Shown here piece after piece: positions 1 through 8,175 of a DNA stretch of 64,000 nucleotides; positions within the stretch are counted from its first letter, which is position 1, and the number at the start of each line of letters is the position of its first letter. The translations under genes and the position numbers were made by a program. The stretch comes from Beijerinckiaceae bacterium (lineage in GTDB: Bacteria; Pseudomonadota; Alphaproteobacteria; Rhizobiales; Beijerinckiaceae): contig JAIELD010000015.1 of NCBI GenBank assembly GCA_019753285.1, forward strand, positions 1-64,000, in the 5' to 3' direction. Under the pieces are notes generated by a model. That model did no database searches, was not told the origin of the DNA, and worked only from the letters and a program-made list of their open reading frames with translations.

Positions 1-1
1 G

Positions 2-517
2 GTCGTCGAGGAAGGAACCGCTCGAAAGAACGGTTTCATGCCCGAGGTCAAGGCCGCCGGAAAGACGGGCACGACGGACAGTTACAAGGATGCCTGGTTC
101 GTGGGCTTCACCGGCAACTACGTCGCGGCTGTCTGGTTCGGCAATGATGATTCATCGCCGACCGAAACGGTGACCGGGGGCTTCCTGCCCACGATGGCCT
201 GGAAGAGTATCATGGAATACGCCCACAAGGACATCGAGCTGAAGCCGATACCGGGCCTCGCACCGAGCCAGACGCCGCCCGGACCGGTCGCGGCCCGCGG
301 CAAGACGCAAGGCTTCGTGCCGGTGAGCCTCAGCGTCACCCAGCGCGGACGCACGCTTTCGGGCAAAGCAGCAGCGACGATCGTGGAAATCGAGACGCTG
401 TTCAAGCGCGGCGCACAAGCGCGCGCCTTCGAGCCATTAAAACCGGCCGCGCTTTCGCCGCGCAGACCGGTGCAGAAGGCGGACAGCTTGAGCTTCGTTC
501 CGCTCGGGCGGCTCTGA
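2..517 (+). CDS. Penicillin-binding protein 1A-type, C-terminal fragment
   Basis: This is the last 171 residues of a class A penicillin-binding protein, a periplasmic glycosyltransferase/transpeptidase that polymerises and cross-links peptidoglycan. The reading frame is open from base 2, upstream of the ATG at 38 given by the ORF track, so the gene begins outside the window. The transpeptidase KTG box is visible as 'AAGKTGTTDSYKDAWF', followed by the usual 'GFTGNYVAAVWFGND' strand and the 'TGGFLPTMAWKSIM' helix. A Pro/Arg-rich tail of about 75 residues follows the catalytic domain. The active-site serine and the glycosyltransferase domain lie off the edge. The family call is secure; the exact paralogue is not. 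Confidence 0.93.
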   Translation, partial: VVEEGTARKNGFMPEVKAAGKTGTTDSYKDAWFVGFTGNYVAAVWFGNDDSSPTETVTGGFLPTMAWKSIMEYAHKDIELKPIPGLAPSQTPPGPVAARGKTQGFVPVSLSVTQRGRTLSGKAAATIVEIETLFKRGAQARAFEPLKPAALSPRRPVQKADSLSFVPLGRL

Positions 518-553
518 GGCCGTTCATTATCCCAACAGCGGAAAAACGCGCGC

Positions 554-1132
554 GTGATTCATATCGTCGGCTTCTTCATGGCCATCTTCATCGCGGCGAC
601 GAGCGGTCTCGGGCTCACCTGGCTGGCGGTCAACCTCGGGCATGGGTTTGACCAGGTTCGGGTTGGAAGCTGGTCCACCTCGCCCAAGGCCGGCACGCTC
701 GAATCAGATCCCTATTCGAAGGCGGTGATCGCACGCAGCGGAGAGATTCCGATGAGCGCCGGCGAGGGCCTCGCGCTGCGGAGCGATCGCGACGATGGCG
801 GCGCACCCCTGACGGGACGCTGTACGTATGTCGTCAAGGGCTCGTTGCCTCCGGCGCGTCTTTGGACCTTGACGGCCTACGACGATGCAGGCGCGTTCCG
901 CGACAATCCAGCCCATCGCTACAGCTTCACCTCATCCGAGATCGTCCGCGACGCGGACGGCTCTTTCGAAATCACGGTCAGCCCGGAGGTGAAGGCCGGC
1001 AACTGGCTGCCGGTCGATCGCGAACAGAGCCTCGTTCTCGTCATCCGGCTTTATGACACGCCTGCCAGCAGCAGCGTTTCGCAGCTCGGCACGCAGATGA
1101 TCCCTAAAATCGAGCGGAAGGCGTGCCTGTGA
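554..1132 (+). CDS. DUF1214 domain membrane-anchored protein
   Basis: The 192-residue product begins at a GTG and opens with one hydrophobic segment (about residues 4-26), so it is probably anchored in the inner membrane with the rest in the periplasm. The body ('LPPARLWTLTAYDDAG', 'GNWLPVDREQSLVLVIRLYD') matches the DUF1214 fold, whose biochemical role is unknown. Its stop overlaps the start of the next gene, which looks like DUF1254. DUF1254 and DUF1214 often occur together, either fused or as neighbours, so the two products probably act as a pair. The gene lies 36 bases after the PBP gene and may share its transcript. No function is claimed beyond family membership. Confidence 0.75.
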   Translation: MIHIVGFFMAIFIAATSGLGLTWLAVNLGHGFDQVRVGSWSTSPKAGTLESDPYSKAVIARSGEIPMSAGEGLALRSDRDDGGAPLTGRCTYVVKGSLPPARLWTLTAYDDAGAFRDNPAHRYSFTSSEIVRDADGSFEITVSPEVKAGNWLPVDREQSLVLVIRLYDTPASSSVSQLGTQMIPKIERKACL

Positions 1133-1683
1133 CCCGACTCTGGCCCTGGCTGTTCGCGGGCCTGTTCCTCGGCGGGATCGCGCATCTCGTTTCGATTCTC
1201 ATCCTGCCATCCGTATCGCGGCAGGATGCGACGTCGATCCTGCGCGCGCTCGGGCCGATCAACACGCTTTTGACGCTGCCGAGGAGCCGACCGCAGGCAA
1301 GCGTCATACCCTTCGGCGATCCAAACGCTGCGGTCGCGATCTGCCCCTTCGACATTACGGCGATGCCGCTTCGCATCCGCGCTCCGGCTGGCGACACGAT
1401 CCTCACGCTCACCTTCATGCAGGGCGGGGGCGGCATCTTCTATTCACTGTCGGACAAGGCGAATCTGAAGGGCGCGCTCGACGTGCGGCTTGCGACCGAC
1501 GATCAACTCCAGACGATCGAGGGGAATGATCCGGAGGACCAGACGATCACCGAGCTGCGCATCCGCGCGCCGCGCGCCACCGGCGTCGTGCTGATCCGCG
1601 CCATATCGAGCGAGGCGGCGCTCTATCCGGATGCGGAACGCCGCGTGGCAGCGGCAAGCTGCGCGCCGGAGCGAATCCAGTAA
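1129..1683 (+). CDS. DUF1254-type membrane protein
   Basis: This protein of about 184 residues has an N-terminal membrane segment ('LWPWLFAGLFLGGIAHLVSI') and a soluble C-terminal part. It resembles DUF1254 proteins that partner DUF1214 proteins. The track gives a GTG at 1123, but a second GTG at 1129 overlaps the stop of the DUF1214 gene as GTGA, the usual form of translational coupling, so I prefer 1129. The single Cys of 'AVAICPFDITAMPLRI' lies in the conserved central region. Coupling and shared topology suggest an envelope complex with the upstream product. The substrate and role are unknown. Confidence 0.68.
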   Translation: MTRLWPWLFAGLFLGGIAHLVSILILPSVSRQDATSILRALGPINTLLTLPRSRPQASVIPFGDPNAAVAICPFDITAMPLRIRAPAGDTILTLTFMQGGGGIFYSLSDKANLKGALDVRLATDDQLQTIEGNDPEDQTITELRIRAPRATGVVLIRAISSEAALYPDAERRVAAASCAPERIQ

Positions 1684-1707
1684 CCAGTGAGACCGACCGC
1701 CGGGTGG

Positions 1708-2478
1708 CTATTTGGTGATGAGCGGGCGCGGCGCGCCATAGCCGATGCGGCCTGAGACCGGCTGGCATTCGATCGCCAGCGCCTTCAGGCCCTGCTCGGC
1801 GTAGATGGCCTCGCGCATCGGTCCCATCAGCACGAGGCGTTCGAGAGCGTAGCGGTACATCTCGATCCGATAGCAAAGATCGCGATGCACCCACTGTTCC
1901 AGCATGACGTTTTCATAAATGCGAGCGCGCGCATCATCGACCTCGCCGGGCGTGATGTCGGTCACGAAAGCGAAACTGCGCTCGCGGATGCGGTCAGCCT
2001 CCTTCACGCGCGCATAGACCGCGTGAAACTGACCGATCAGCACGCGATCCGCCTCGATGTCCTCGGCGAGGCGACGGTAGCGCGAGGCGAGCGATCGGAA
2101 CGCCGCATCGCTCAACAGCATGTTGAGATAGATTTCGCGGTTCGTGCCGGTGATCGAGGGCAGGATGCGCTGGACGCGCATTTCGGCAAGCGTGTCGTCG
2201 AATTTGTTCTGCGCGAATTGCGGCATCAGAAAGTGCCAGGCGCGGTCGCGCAGCTCGCGCTCGTCATCGGTCGTCGCGCCCCATGATTCAGGCTCGCCGC
2301 GATAGGCGATGGCAGCCTGACTGAGAAGCGGCCAATAGGTGCCGGTGAGGTAGTCGGTCTTGACGCGGCCGAAATCGCCGGTGCCCGAGCCGCAGCCGGT
2401 CAGGGCCAGCAGACAGCACATCAGCGCCGACATCCGTATCGGATGCGGCCGGTGCGCCTTTTCAAGACGCTGCGCCAT
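1708..2478 (-). CDS. Predicted lipoprotein, function unknown
   Basis: The product has a basic N-terminus, a hydrophobic stretch and a lipobox 'LLALTGC' with the acylated Cys at about residue 29 (residue 14 if translation starts at the internal ATG at 2433). This predicts an exported lipoprotein. The mature part is mostly helical and charged, with no motif I recognise. It lies five bases downstream of a short ORF on the same strand (2484-2663) and converges on the DUF1254 gene. The start is uncertain because neither candidate has a clear Shine-Dalgarno sequence. Confidence 0.72.
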   Translation of the reverse strand: MAQRLEKAHRPHPIRMSALMCCLLALTGCGSGTGDFGRVKTDYLTGTYWPLLSQAAIAYRGEPESWGATTDDERELRDRAWHFLMPQFAQNKFDDTLAEMRVQRILPSITGTNREIYLNMLLSDAAFRSLASRYRRLAEDIEADRVLIGQFHAVYARVKEADRIRERSFAFVTDITPGEVDDARARIYENVMLEQWVHRDLCYRIEMYRYALERLVLMGPMREAIYAEQGLKALAIECQPVSGRIGYGAPRPLITK

Positions 2479-2483
2479 GGCCG

Positions 2484-2663
2484 TCAGGCCCGGCGCCGGC
2501 GTGAACGATTCGAGCCGCTGGTCTTCAGCGGCGCATGCGGCTTGTCGTCATGGCGCTCATAGCGAACGCCCGTGAAAAAGACGATTTCTGCACTTCCCGA
2601 AGGCGGTTTTGAAACGCGGGTCTCGACGTTTTTCGCTCGGGGCATGGGAATGAGGACGCCCAT
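2484..2663 (-). CDS. Small basic protein, hypothetical
   Basis: The ORF track gives 73 residues from 2705, but the ATG at 2663 has a GGAG nine bases upstream and gives 59 residues. The central segment 'PSGSAEIVFFTGVRYERHD' looks like protein rather than antisense noise, and the tail is Arg-rich and probably disordered. The ORF ends five bases before the lipoprotein start, so the two may be co-transcribed. I associate similar short 'FFTGVRYERHD' proteins with Rhizobiales genomes, but only from memory. No function is proposed. Confidence 0.5.
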   Translation of the reverse strand: MGVLIPMPRAKNVETRVSKPPSGSAEIVFFTGVRYERHDDKPHAPLKTSGSNRSRRRRA

Positions 2664-2773
2664 CGAAAAAAGCTCCACGATTGCGATGAAGCCATTTTCA
2701 TCCAATCCCGTGCATTTCGGCGGATCATGGTTAATTTTGAGCTAATGAGCTGTCGTTTTATGAAACAGCTTCG

Positions 2774-3112
2774 TCACAGGAGATCGAGGAAATGCCGGCC
2801 CGCCCGGTCCTCCACCTCGACGAGCCAGAGATCGGGATCGAATTTCAGTTCCCTGACAATCTTCGCCTCGACCTCGGCGGCATCGATCGTGTCGCTGTCA
2901 TGCGTGCGCTGCCAACGCCTGACGCCGTCATCATCCTGCATCAGCGATTGCGGCGCGGGCGCATAGAACGCTGCCTGCCCATCGAGGCGATCGACCTTGA
3001 TGAAGATGGCGCCGGCCTCAGCCGCGCCGCGCCGGCGCAGCATGGCGACCGCGCCCTCACCCTCTGCACGGCGAAGATAGGCCGAGACCCAGAAATCCGA
3101 TCGTAAACGCAT
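2774..3112 (-). CDS. DUF1491 family protein
   Basis: This compact soluble protein of 112 residues, 'MRLRSDFWVSAYLRRAEGEG' to 'DLWLVEVEDRAGRHFLDLL', has the length and pattern of DUF1491, a small alphaproteobacterial family of unknown role. The features I use are 'AIFIKVDRL' and the closing 'FDPDLWLVEVED'. It lies 23 bases downstream of the peptidoglycan-binding protein gene on the same strand, so it probably closes the kinase, peptidoglycan-binding protein, DUF1491 operon. There is no signal peptide or membrane segment, which suggests a cytoplasmic protein. Confidence 0.8.
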   Translation of the reverse strand: MRLRSDFWVSAYLRRAEGEGAVAMLRRRGAAEAGAIFIKVDRLDGQAAFYAPAPQSLMQDDDGVRRWQRTHDSDTIDAAEVEAKIVRELKFDPDLWLVEVEDRAGRHFLDLL

Positions 3113-3135
3113 GGTCTCAGCCCCGCTCGAGGCGG

Positions 3136-3963
3136 CTAATCGATGGTCATGCCGGACGCAGCCGACAGTTCTTTCAGGAAGCGGCCATTGGGCTCGCCCC
3201 GCACGGCAAGCTTGCGGTCGCGCTCGAAGCGCTCGATGGCGGCCTTGGTCGTGGCACCGAACGAACCGTCGGTCCGCAAGGGGCCGTAGCCGATCTTGTT
3301 GAGAGCGCGCTGCACGCCCTCGACCGTCCGCGTCCGCTCGGGCTGCGCGGTCGATCCGGCGTCCTTGATGAGAAGAAGGAGCTGGTCCTTCATCGCAAGC
3401 TTGGAGGCGGCGACTTGCGTCAACAGCTTCTCCGTGGCCTGGCCGGTCACCGGCAGACCCGCGGCCTTCTCATATTCGCGGATCGCGATCTCGAAGCGGG
3501 TGCCGGGCTTGCCGTCGATCACGCCGATGTAAAAGCCGCGCCGCGCGAGTTCGGCTTGGAGGTCCTTGTTGAGCACCGCCTGCTTCACGAGATCCGCTTC
3601 GCTTAGCTGCACGGGAGCGGAGGCCGGGCGCGCCGGCGGCAACGGCGCCTTGGCAGGCAGGGCCGAGGTCACCGGCGCAACCGCAAAGAACGGCGCTGGA
3701 TGACGATCATGCTGCAGCGCCACGGCGTTGACGAGAATGACGCCGGAAATGCCAAGCGCGACAATCGCCGCCAGCGAGCGCATCGGCCGATGAAAGATGC
3801 GGCGGCCGACCACGCGCAGCAGGCTCGTTTCGCCATGCACAAGCCGCAAGGCTTCGTCGCGCCACCTCGGCGCTGCTTTCGCGGCTTTGCCGCCCGGCTT
3901 CGACGCCTGGCGAGCCGCGCTGCGCTGCTGGCCCAGCGGCGGTAGGGTGGAGGCGTCAGGCAT
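3136..3963 (-). CDS. Membrane-anchored protein with two peptidoglycan-binding domains
   Basis: The 275-residue product has a basic cytoplasmic N-terminus, one membrane segment near residues 64-82, a Pro-rich linker ('KAPLPPARP') and two PG_binding_1-like repeats. The first is near residues 130-185 ('ELARRGFYIGVIDGKPGTRF') and the second near 218-270 ('VQRALNKIGYGPLRTDGSFG'). This predicts an inner-membrane protein that contacts the cell wall. Its start overlaps the end of the upstream histidine kinase gene by eight bases. Translational coupling to a membrane kinase suggests envelope sensing, but this is inference. Confidence 0.85.
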   Translation of the reverse strand: MPDASTLPPLGQQRSAARQASKPGGKAAKAAPRWRDEALRLVHGETSLLRVVGRRIFHRPMRSLAAIVALGISGVILVNAVALQHDRHPAPFFAVAPVTSALPAKAPLPPARPASAPVQLSEADLVKQAVLNKDLQAELARRGFYIGVIDGKPGTRFEIAIREYEKAAGLPVTGQATEKLLTQVAASKLAMKDQLLLLIKDAGSTAQPERTRTVEGVQRALNKIGYGPLRTDGSFGATTKAAIERFERDRKLAVRGEPNGRFLKELSAASGMTID

Positions 3964-5707
3964 GCTTCTTGAACACCTTCTCCGAGTGGTTTCTGTCCTC
4001 GTCGTCCTTGCCGCGCCGGAAGCTCTCGAGATCGACCGGCGCGTTTGCCTTCACGACCTCTGCGAGGGCGAGAGGCAGCGTGACCATTGTCTCAAAGCCG
4101 CCATCGGGCAGCAGACGCTCGCTGACGGCGCCGCCCTGATAGCGGGCAAGCGCCTGCGCCTGTTCGAAGAGAAGGCCGCTCCTCGGAGACAGCCTTTCCC
4201 GCAGACCGGCCGCCGACTGCGGATGGAGCGCCGCTCCATTCACCGGCGCGATGGCGAAACACATGGTCTCCTCACGCGAGGAGACGGTGAGGGCGACGCA
4301 GAGCGTCATTCCGATATCCATCATCGCCGCAGCGACGCCCGCGACCGTGGCGACCGCCGCCGAGCGATCGGCGCACCACTCGCCCTCGATCTCAACCGAG
4401 GTGATCGAGATCGTGAGACGCTTCTCGCCGAAATAGTCGCGAAGATAGGTCTCGGCGCTCTGGATGACCGCGACCGGATCGACCGTCTGAGGCGCGAGCA
4501 CGTAGGAACCCGATTTCAGGCGGACCATGTCGAGAAGCGCATCGGTTATGCGCAGCAGGGTCTGGCCGGATTCGTGGATGATCTCGCCATATTCGGCGAT
4601 CGTTCCGGGCTCATTCGGCTGCGTCGCCGGGCTGGCGAGCAGGTCCGAGAAGCCGATCACGGCGTTGAGCGGCGTACGGATGTGGTGGCTCATCTCGCTC
4701 AGATATCGTTCGGAGACATCGACCTCGTCGCCGGTTCGCCGAGACCGGTCGGCTTCCTGCACCCGGCTTCTCGACAGGAAGACGACCAACCGATCGCCGC
4801 CATCGGCCGGCGGGATGATCCTGGCGTCGAAATCGGAGAACGTCATCAGCCGCGTTTCCGGGTGCGGCGGATCGAGCCGCAGGCGCAGTCTCATCGATTG
4901 GGATGGCGCGGCAGGCTTGATGTCGGCGCAGGCCTTCAAAAGCGCCGGCCGATCGAGAAGGTGCAGACGTTCGAAAAGGCCGCGCCCGAGCAGGTCTGTC
5001 GCCATGGCGCCGAGAGTGTCGAGCGCATTGGGGCCAAGTGCGAGGACGCGTCCGCTGCGATCGATGAGGAGCGCCGTTTCGAGACCATGCCTCAGCGTGG
5101 CTGCAACCAGGGCTTCATCCTCCGACACGGGATGCCGAGCCGGTTCAATCAGGTGCGGTCGCCGCGCGCGGAGCGAGGACACCGCACCGGCGAACGGCGG
5201 CAGAAAGGCAAGCGCTGCGGCCCCGTATGCGTTGGTCGCTCCGGTTTCCAGAGCCATGCGATGCGCGACGAGCCAGAGGACGGCGAGACCGATCAGGCCT
5301 GCAAAGGATGCTTTGAGCGAGACGGCGCGCGGCGGAGCCGCGATTTCGAAATCGACCAGCGAGAGCGCCAGAAAGGCAAGGCTGCAGACAGGACCAAGTC
5401 CCGCGGCAAGAAAACCGATGGCGAGAAGCGCCGAAACCAGCACCTGCAGCCGTGCGGCGAATACGGCGGACTGCTTAAGGCGAAGTGCGGTCAAAGCAGT
5501 CGCCCATGGAAACAGCAAGGCCGCCATGACGAGCAGAAGGTGTAGCGGCTTGGCGGCCGGGGCAGCCAACAGGAACGGCAGCGCGGTGCCGCCAGCACAC
5601 AGGGCAATCCAGCGGGATTGGGCGAAGGCATCGCCCTTCGCTTCTCCCGTTTTCGTCCATTCGACCGATTTCAGCTTGGAGGCGACCGCCGCAACCATGA
5701 AACGCAA
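3956..5707 (-). CDS. Membrane PAS histidine kinase with degenerate ATPase domain
   Basis: The 583-residue protein has several hydrophobic segments between about residues 30 and 180, a PAS-like region near 195-300 and a HisKA dimerisation domain. The phospho-acceptor region reads 'SEMSHHIRTPLNAVIGFSD', with the likely phospho-His at 341. The residue after it is His, where Glu or Asp is usual. The region that should be the HATPase domain lacks a recognisable N-box ('AVATVAGVAAAMMDIGMTL') and any DxGxG box. Only a remnant of the G2/G3 helix is visible ('LLFEQAQALARYQGG'). It may be a pseudokinase, a phosphotransfer protein or a strongly diverged kinase. It is coupled to the peptidoglycan-binding protein gene and faces a divergent intergenic region. 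Confidence 0.8.
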   Translation of the reverse strand: MRFMVAAVASKLKSVEWTKTGEAKGDAFAQSRWIALCAGGTALPFLLAAPAAKPLHLLLVMAALLFPWATALTALRLKQSAVFAARLQVLVSALLAIGFLAAGLGPVCSLAFLALSLVDFEIAAPPRAVSLKASFAGLIGLAVLWLVAHRMALETGATNAYGAAALAFLPPFAGAVSSLRARRPHLIEPARHPVSEDEALVAATLRHGLETALLIDRSGRVLALGPNALDTLGAMATDLLGRGLFERLHLLDRPALLKACADIKPAAPSQSMRLRLRLDPPHPETRLMTFSDFDARIIPPADGGDRLVVFLSRSRVQEADRSRRTGDEVDVSERYLSEMSHHIRTPLNAVIGFSDLLASPATQPNEPGTIAEYGEIIHESGQTLLRITDALLDMVRLKSGSYVLAPQTVDPVAVIQSAETYLRDYFGEKRLTISITSVEIEGEWCADRSAAVATVAGVAAAMMDIGMTLCVALTVSSREETMCFAIAPVNGAALHPQSAAGLRERLSPRSGLLFEQAQALARYQGGAVSERLLPDGGFETMVTLPLALAEVVKANAPVDLESFRRGKDDEDRNHSEKVFKKHA

Positions 5708-6026
5708 AGACCCCTGTCACGTCGAGCGATGCTCTGACGGCACGCTTGAAGCCGTACTATCCCTTTGCAAGTTTAACGAACCCTGAGCCGTTCACCATAT
5801 TGCGGCGCGTGCAGGGGCCGTCAGAGCGCAAAACGCCGGAGCGAACGGCAAAACCGGCCAACGTGGTGAAGATGGCGTTGACGAAACGGTCCGGCAGGGG
5901 GTCGAGGGGCCAAAGTTTAAACAACTGCTTACTGCGTTGGCCAAAACTTGAGATAATTGCCGGTGAAATTGCTAAAACACCGAGGGTATAAGAGCAGCGG
6001 TTTTCAGCGACAGGGCAACACAGGCA
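5708..6026. other. Divergent intergenic region, nothing recognised
   Basis: These 319 bases separate the divergent kinase gene and a small exported protein gene, so promoters for both are expected. The right third is AT-richer ('AATTGCCGGTGAAATTGC'). I cannot identify a convincing -35/-10 pair, operator or RNA structure. ORFs predicted across it on either strand have no protein-like features. Confidence 0.4.
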
Positions 6027-6350
6027 ATGGCCATCGTGCGGATAGCTTTCGCGGCAGCCGCGCTCATCTACATCGCGCCGCATTTCGGCGTGGACGTCTT
6101 TAAGGCGGCGCGTCCGCTGATCGCCGAGGCGAGCCACGATCTGACGTCGGACGCGGTCGCGAAAACCGTTCTCGCCTATTGCCAGCAAAATCCGGACACC
6201 TGCGTGAGAATCGCGAAAGCCGCCCTGCAGACGGAGGCGCAGTCGCCGGAGACCATCAAGACCGTGCATGCCGAGTTGCGCCCCGCCCTCCCCGACAAGG
6301 CGCCGCTTCCGCCGGCCCGCCCCTCCGACCTCCGCCCGGCACTTCGATAG
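6027..6350 (+). CDS. Small exported hypothetical protein
   Basis: The 107-residue product starts with a signal or anchor segment ('MAIVRIAFAAAALIYIAPHF'), has two Cys close together ('YCQQNPDTCVRIAKAAL') and ends in a Pro/Arg tail ('KAPLPPARPSDLRPALR'). The paired cysteines could form a disulfide in the periplasm. The tail resembles the linker of the peptidoglycan-binding protein at 3136-3963, a common low-complexity motif in exported proteins of this group. I do not recognise a named domain with certainty. It is divergent from the kinase gene and lies 92 bases upstream of sufE. Confidence 0.68.
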   Translation: MAIVRIAFAAAALIYIAPHFGVDVFKAARPLIAEASHDLTSDAVAKTVLAYCQQNPDTCVRIAKAALQTEAQSPETIKTVHAELRPALPDKAPLPPARPSDLRPALR

Positions 6351-6442
6351 CGCTCGAACAGGTACGGGACACATGGCCGCCCTTGACGGCGCCCGCGAGG
6401 GTACCCACAACGGAGCGAACGATCAGAATTCGGATCCCGCAG

Positions 6443-6886
6443 ATGGCCCTGCAGACAATCGACAGCATTCTTGAAGACCTCGGCTTCCTCGACGACTGGG
6501 AAGACAGGTATCGCTACATCATCGAGCTCGGGCGCAGCCTGCCGCCGCTGCCGGACGCGGCCCGCGTCGACGCCAACAAGGTGAGGGGTTGTGCGAGCCA
6601 GGTGTGGCTCGACACGCATGTGAGCGATGAAACGTCGCCAGACCCGGTCATGACCTTCGCGGGCGACAGCGACGCCCATATCGTGCGAGGCCTCGTCGCC
6701 CTTGCCGTAGCGCTGTATTCCGGCAAGCGAGCGAGCGAGGTCGCGGCGACCGACGCGATCGAGCTCTTCGGCAGGCTCGGGATGAAAGAGCATCTCAGCG
6801 CGCAGCGATCGAACGGGTTCCGCTCGCTGGTGGACACGATGAGAAACGAGGCCGCGCGCCGCCTGACAAGGCATGAAACCGCCTAG
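6443..6886 (+). CDS. sufE: Cysteine desulfuration protein SufE
   Basis: SufE accepts persulfide sulfur from the desulfurase SufS and passes it to the SUF scaffold for iron-sulfur cluster assembly in the cytoplasm. The protein of about 147 residues from the ATG at 6443 ('MALQTIDSILEDLGFLDDWE') has the expected length. It also has the family signature 'KVRGCASQVWL', whose Cys is the sulfur acceptor. The track extends this ORF upstream to 6179, but that part overlaps the preceding gene in another frame and is not SufE-like. The stop codon CTAG overlaps the stop of the convergent DUF6456 gene. No other suf genes are in the window. Confidence 0.93.
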   Translation: MALQTIDSILEDLGFLDDWEDRYRYIIELGRSLPPLPDAARVDANKVRGCASQVWLDTHVSDETSPDPVMTFAGDSDAHIVRGLVALAVALYSGKRASEVAATDAIELFGRLGMKEHLSAQRSNGFRSLVDTMRNEAARRLTRHETA

Positions 6887-7665
6887 GCGTCGACGCCGCT
6901 TTCGCCCGCAGTCCAGACCCGAACGACGCCGCTGCGTTCGCGTCCGCGCGTTTCGTCCGAGAAGCCATAGTGCCGCGCGAGCCGGTCCAGAGCGAGCCGC
7001 GCCACGACCTTCGCCGACCGCACCGGCCAGCGCCGCTCCCGTTCGATCTGCTCGAGCCCTTTCAGAAAGCAGCAGAGATCGAACAGAAGACCGGAAAACT
7101 CAGGACCGACCGCCTGCAGCGCAGCGTTCATGCGTTGCCCGGCGGCGACAATGCTTTCAGCCGCATTGAGGCCGGCGGAACCACCATTTCTGCTCCCCGC
7201 CAAGGGGTTTGACCAGTCGATACCCATGCGCGGCGCAGTGCGGCTCATCGTGTAGTCAAGACGCAGGCGCTCACCAGCCGCGAAGGCGGCTGCTCCGATG
7301 ATGGGCTCGCCATCCGCTCCCTTGCGCCGCCGCATCCAGAGCAGCGGGCTTTCAGCATCGTTGCAATAAACCGTCGCCTCTGCGCCTTCGATCGTGACCT
7401 TCTGCGTCGATAGTGTCTCGTGCTGCGCCCGGAACCGATCAGGTGCTGAAGCTGTATCCGAGGGCTTGCGCGCGAGAGCCGCCTCGCCTGCACTCGTCAG
7501 TCTCAACTGCCCGTCCGCCTGCGGGGCGGCCAGCTTGAGCCGGATCAGTTCGGCGGCAGCGACTCTCGGAAATCGTTGTCCCGCCGGCGCGCCGAAGCCG
7601 TCCCTGCCCAACTGCTTCAAGAGGCGATTTGCCGAACGGGTCATTGATGCAGTGCGTTGGCTCAT
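6883..7665 (-). CDS. DUF6456 domain protein
   Basis: This protein of about 260 residues starts at the ATG at 7665, which overlaps the stop of the upstream HTH gene as ATGA; the longer track start lies inside that gene. The N-terminal third looks like a winged-helix or reader region ('LLKQLGRDGFG', 'LRLTSAGEAALAR'). The C-terminal part ('LRLDYTMSRTAPRMGIDWSN', 'RRWPVRSAKVVARLALDRLA') matches DUF6456, found mainly in Rhizobiales and of unknown role. Coupling to a DnaA-domain-IV-like DNA-binding protein suggests a joint DNA-related function. This is inference from context. Confidence 0.8.
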   Translation of the reverse strand: MSQRTASMTRSANRLLKQLGRDGFGAPAGQRFPRVAAAELIRLKLAAPQADGQLRLTSAGEAALARKPSDTASAPDRFRAQHETLSTQKVTIEGAEATVYCNDAESPLLWMRRRKGADGEPIIGAAAFAAGERLRLDYTMSRTAPRMGIDWSNPLAGSRNGGSAGLNAAESIVAAGQRMNAALQAVGPEFSGLLFDLCCFLKGLEQIERERRWPVRSAKVVARLALDRLARHYGFSDETRGRERSGVVRVWTAGESGVDA

Positions 7666-8051
7666 GATGGTTCTCCAGATATCAGGACTGGATCGAACCG
7701 CCTCGTCCAGGCATCGAGCGCGCATTCGAGCGCTCCGATCGCGACATCAATGGCGGGATCGTCGCGCATATCCTCGACCTGATGGCAGAAACGGCGAACG
7801 GTGGTGCGATCGCAGGCGAACATCCGCGCAAGGTCACTATAGTTCAGGCCGAACGCGACGTGGCCAAGATAGACAGCGACCCGGCGATGCAGCGGCGTCG
7901 CGGGCCTGCCGAGCGATGGGCGTCGCTTTCCTGATGCATCTGGAAAGGCGCAAAGACCCTTCGCCAATTCTGCGCCGCGACACTGACCACCGAGCCGATC
8001 GTTCGATGCGGACAGGCGCTTTGCGCATCTATTAAACGAGTGAAAATTCAT
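7662..8051 (-). CDS. DnaA domain IV-like helix-turn-helix protein
   Basis: The 129-residue product contains a helix-turn-helix resembling the DNA-binding domain of DnaA: 'HVAFGLNYSDLARMFACDRT' continuing 'TVRRFCHQVEDMRDD'. It can be compared with the DnaA signature ending in DHTTV. There is no AAA+ ATPase part, so it is not an initiator itself. The stop overlaps the DUF6456 start, so the two are translationally coupled. The start at 8051 has no clear ribosome binding site and the first 40 residues look unstructured, so translation may begin later. The promoter region is very AT-rich. Confidence 0.78.
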   Translation of the reverse strand: MNFHSFNRCAKRLSASNDRLGGQCRGAELAKGLCAFPDASGKRRPSLGRPATPLHRRVAVYLGHVAFGLNYSDLARMFACDRTTVRRFCHQVEDMRDDPAIDVAIGALECALDAWTRRFDPVLISGEPS

Positions 8052-8175
8052 AATATAGGAATATTATCTGTTTTAAATTCAATCAAGAGACTTTTTTATA
8101 TTTCATAGGTTTTTTTTCTTTATGCCCGCTCGACGGTTTGCTCTCATCCTTTCAGTGCGCAGGGAGTGCAAGCCG

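Noticed and set aside
3797-5545. 582-residue + strand ORF opposite the histidine kinase gene
   Set aside because: Its composition is Arg/Asp-rich antisense type without any domain, and the opposite strand has clear HisKA and membrane features. Long antisense frames are expected in GC-rich DNA.
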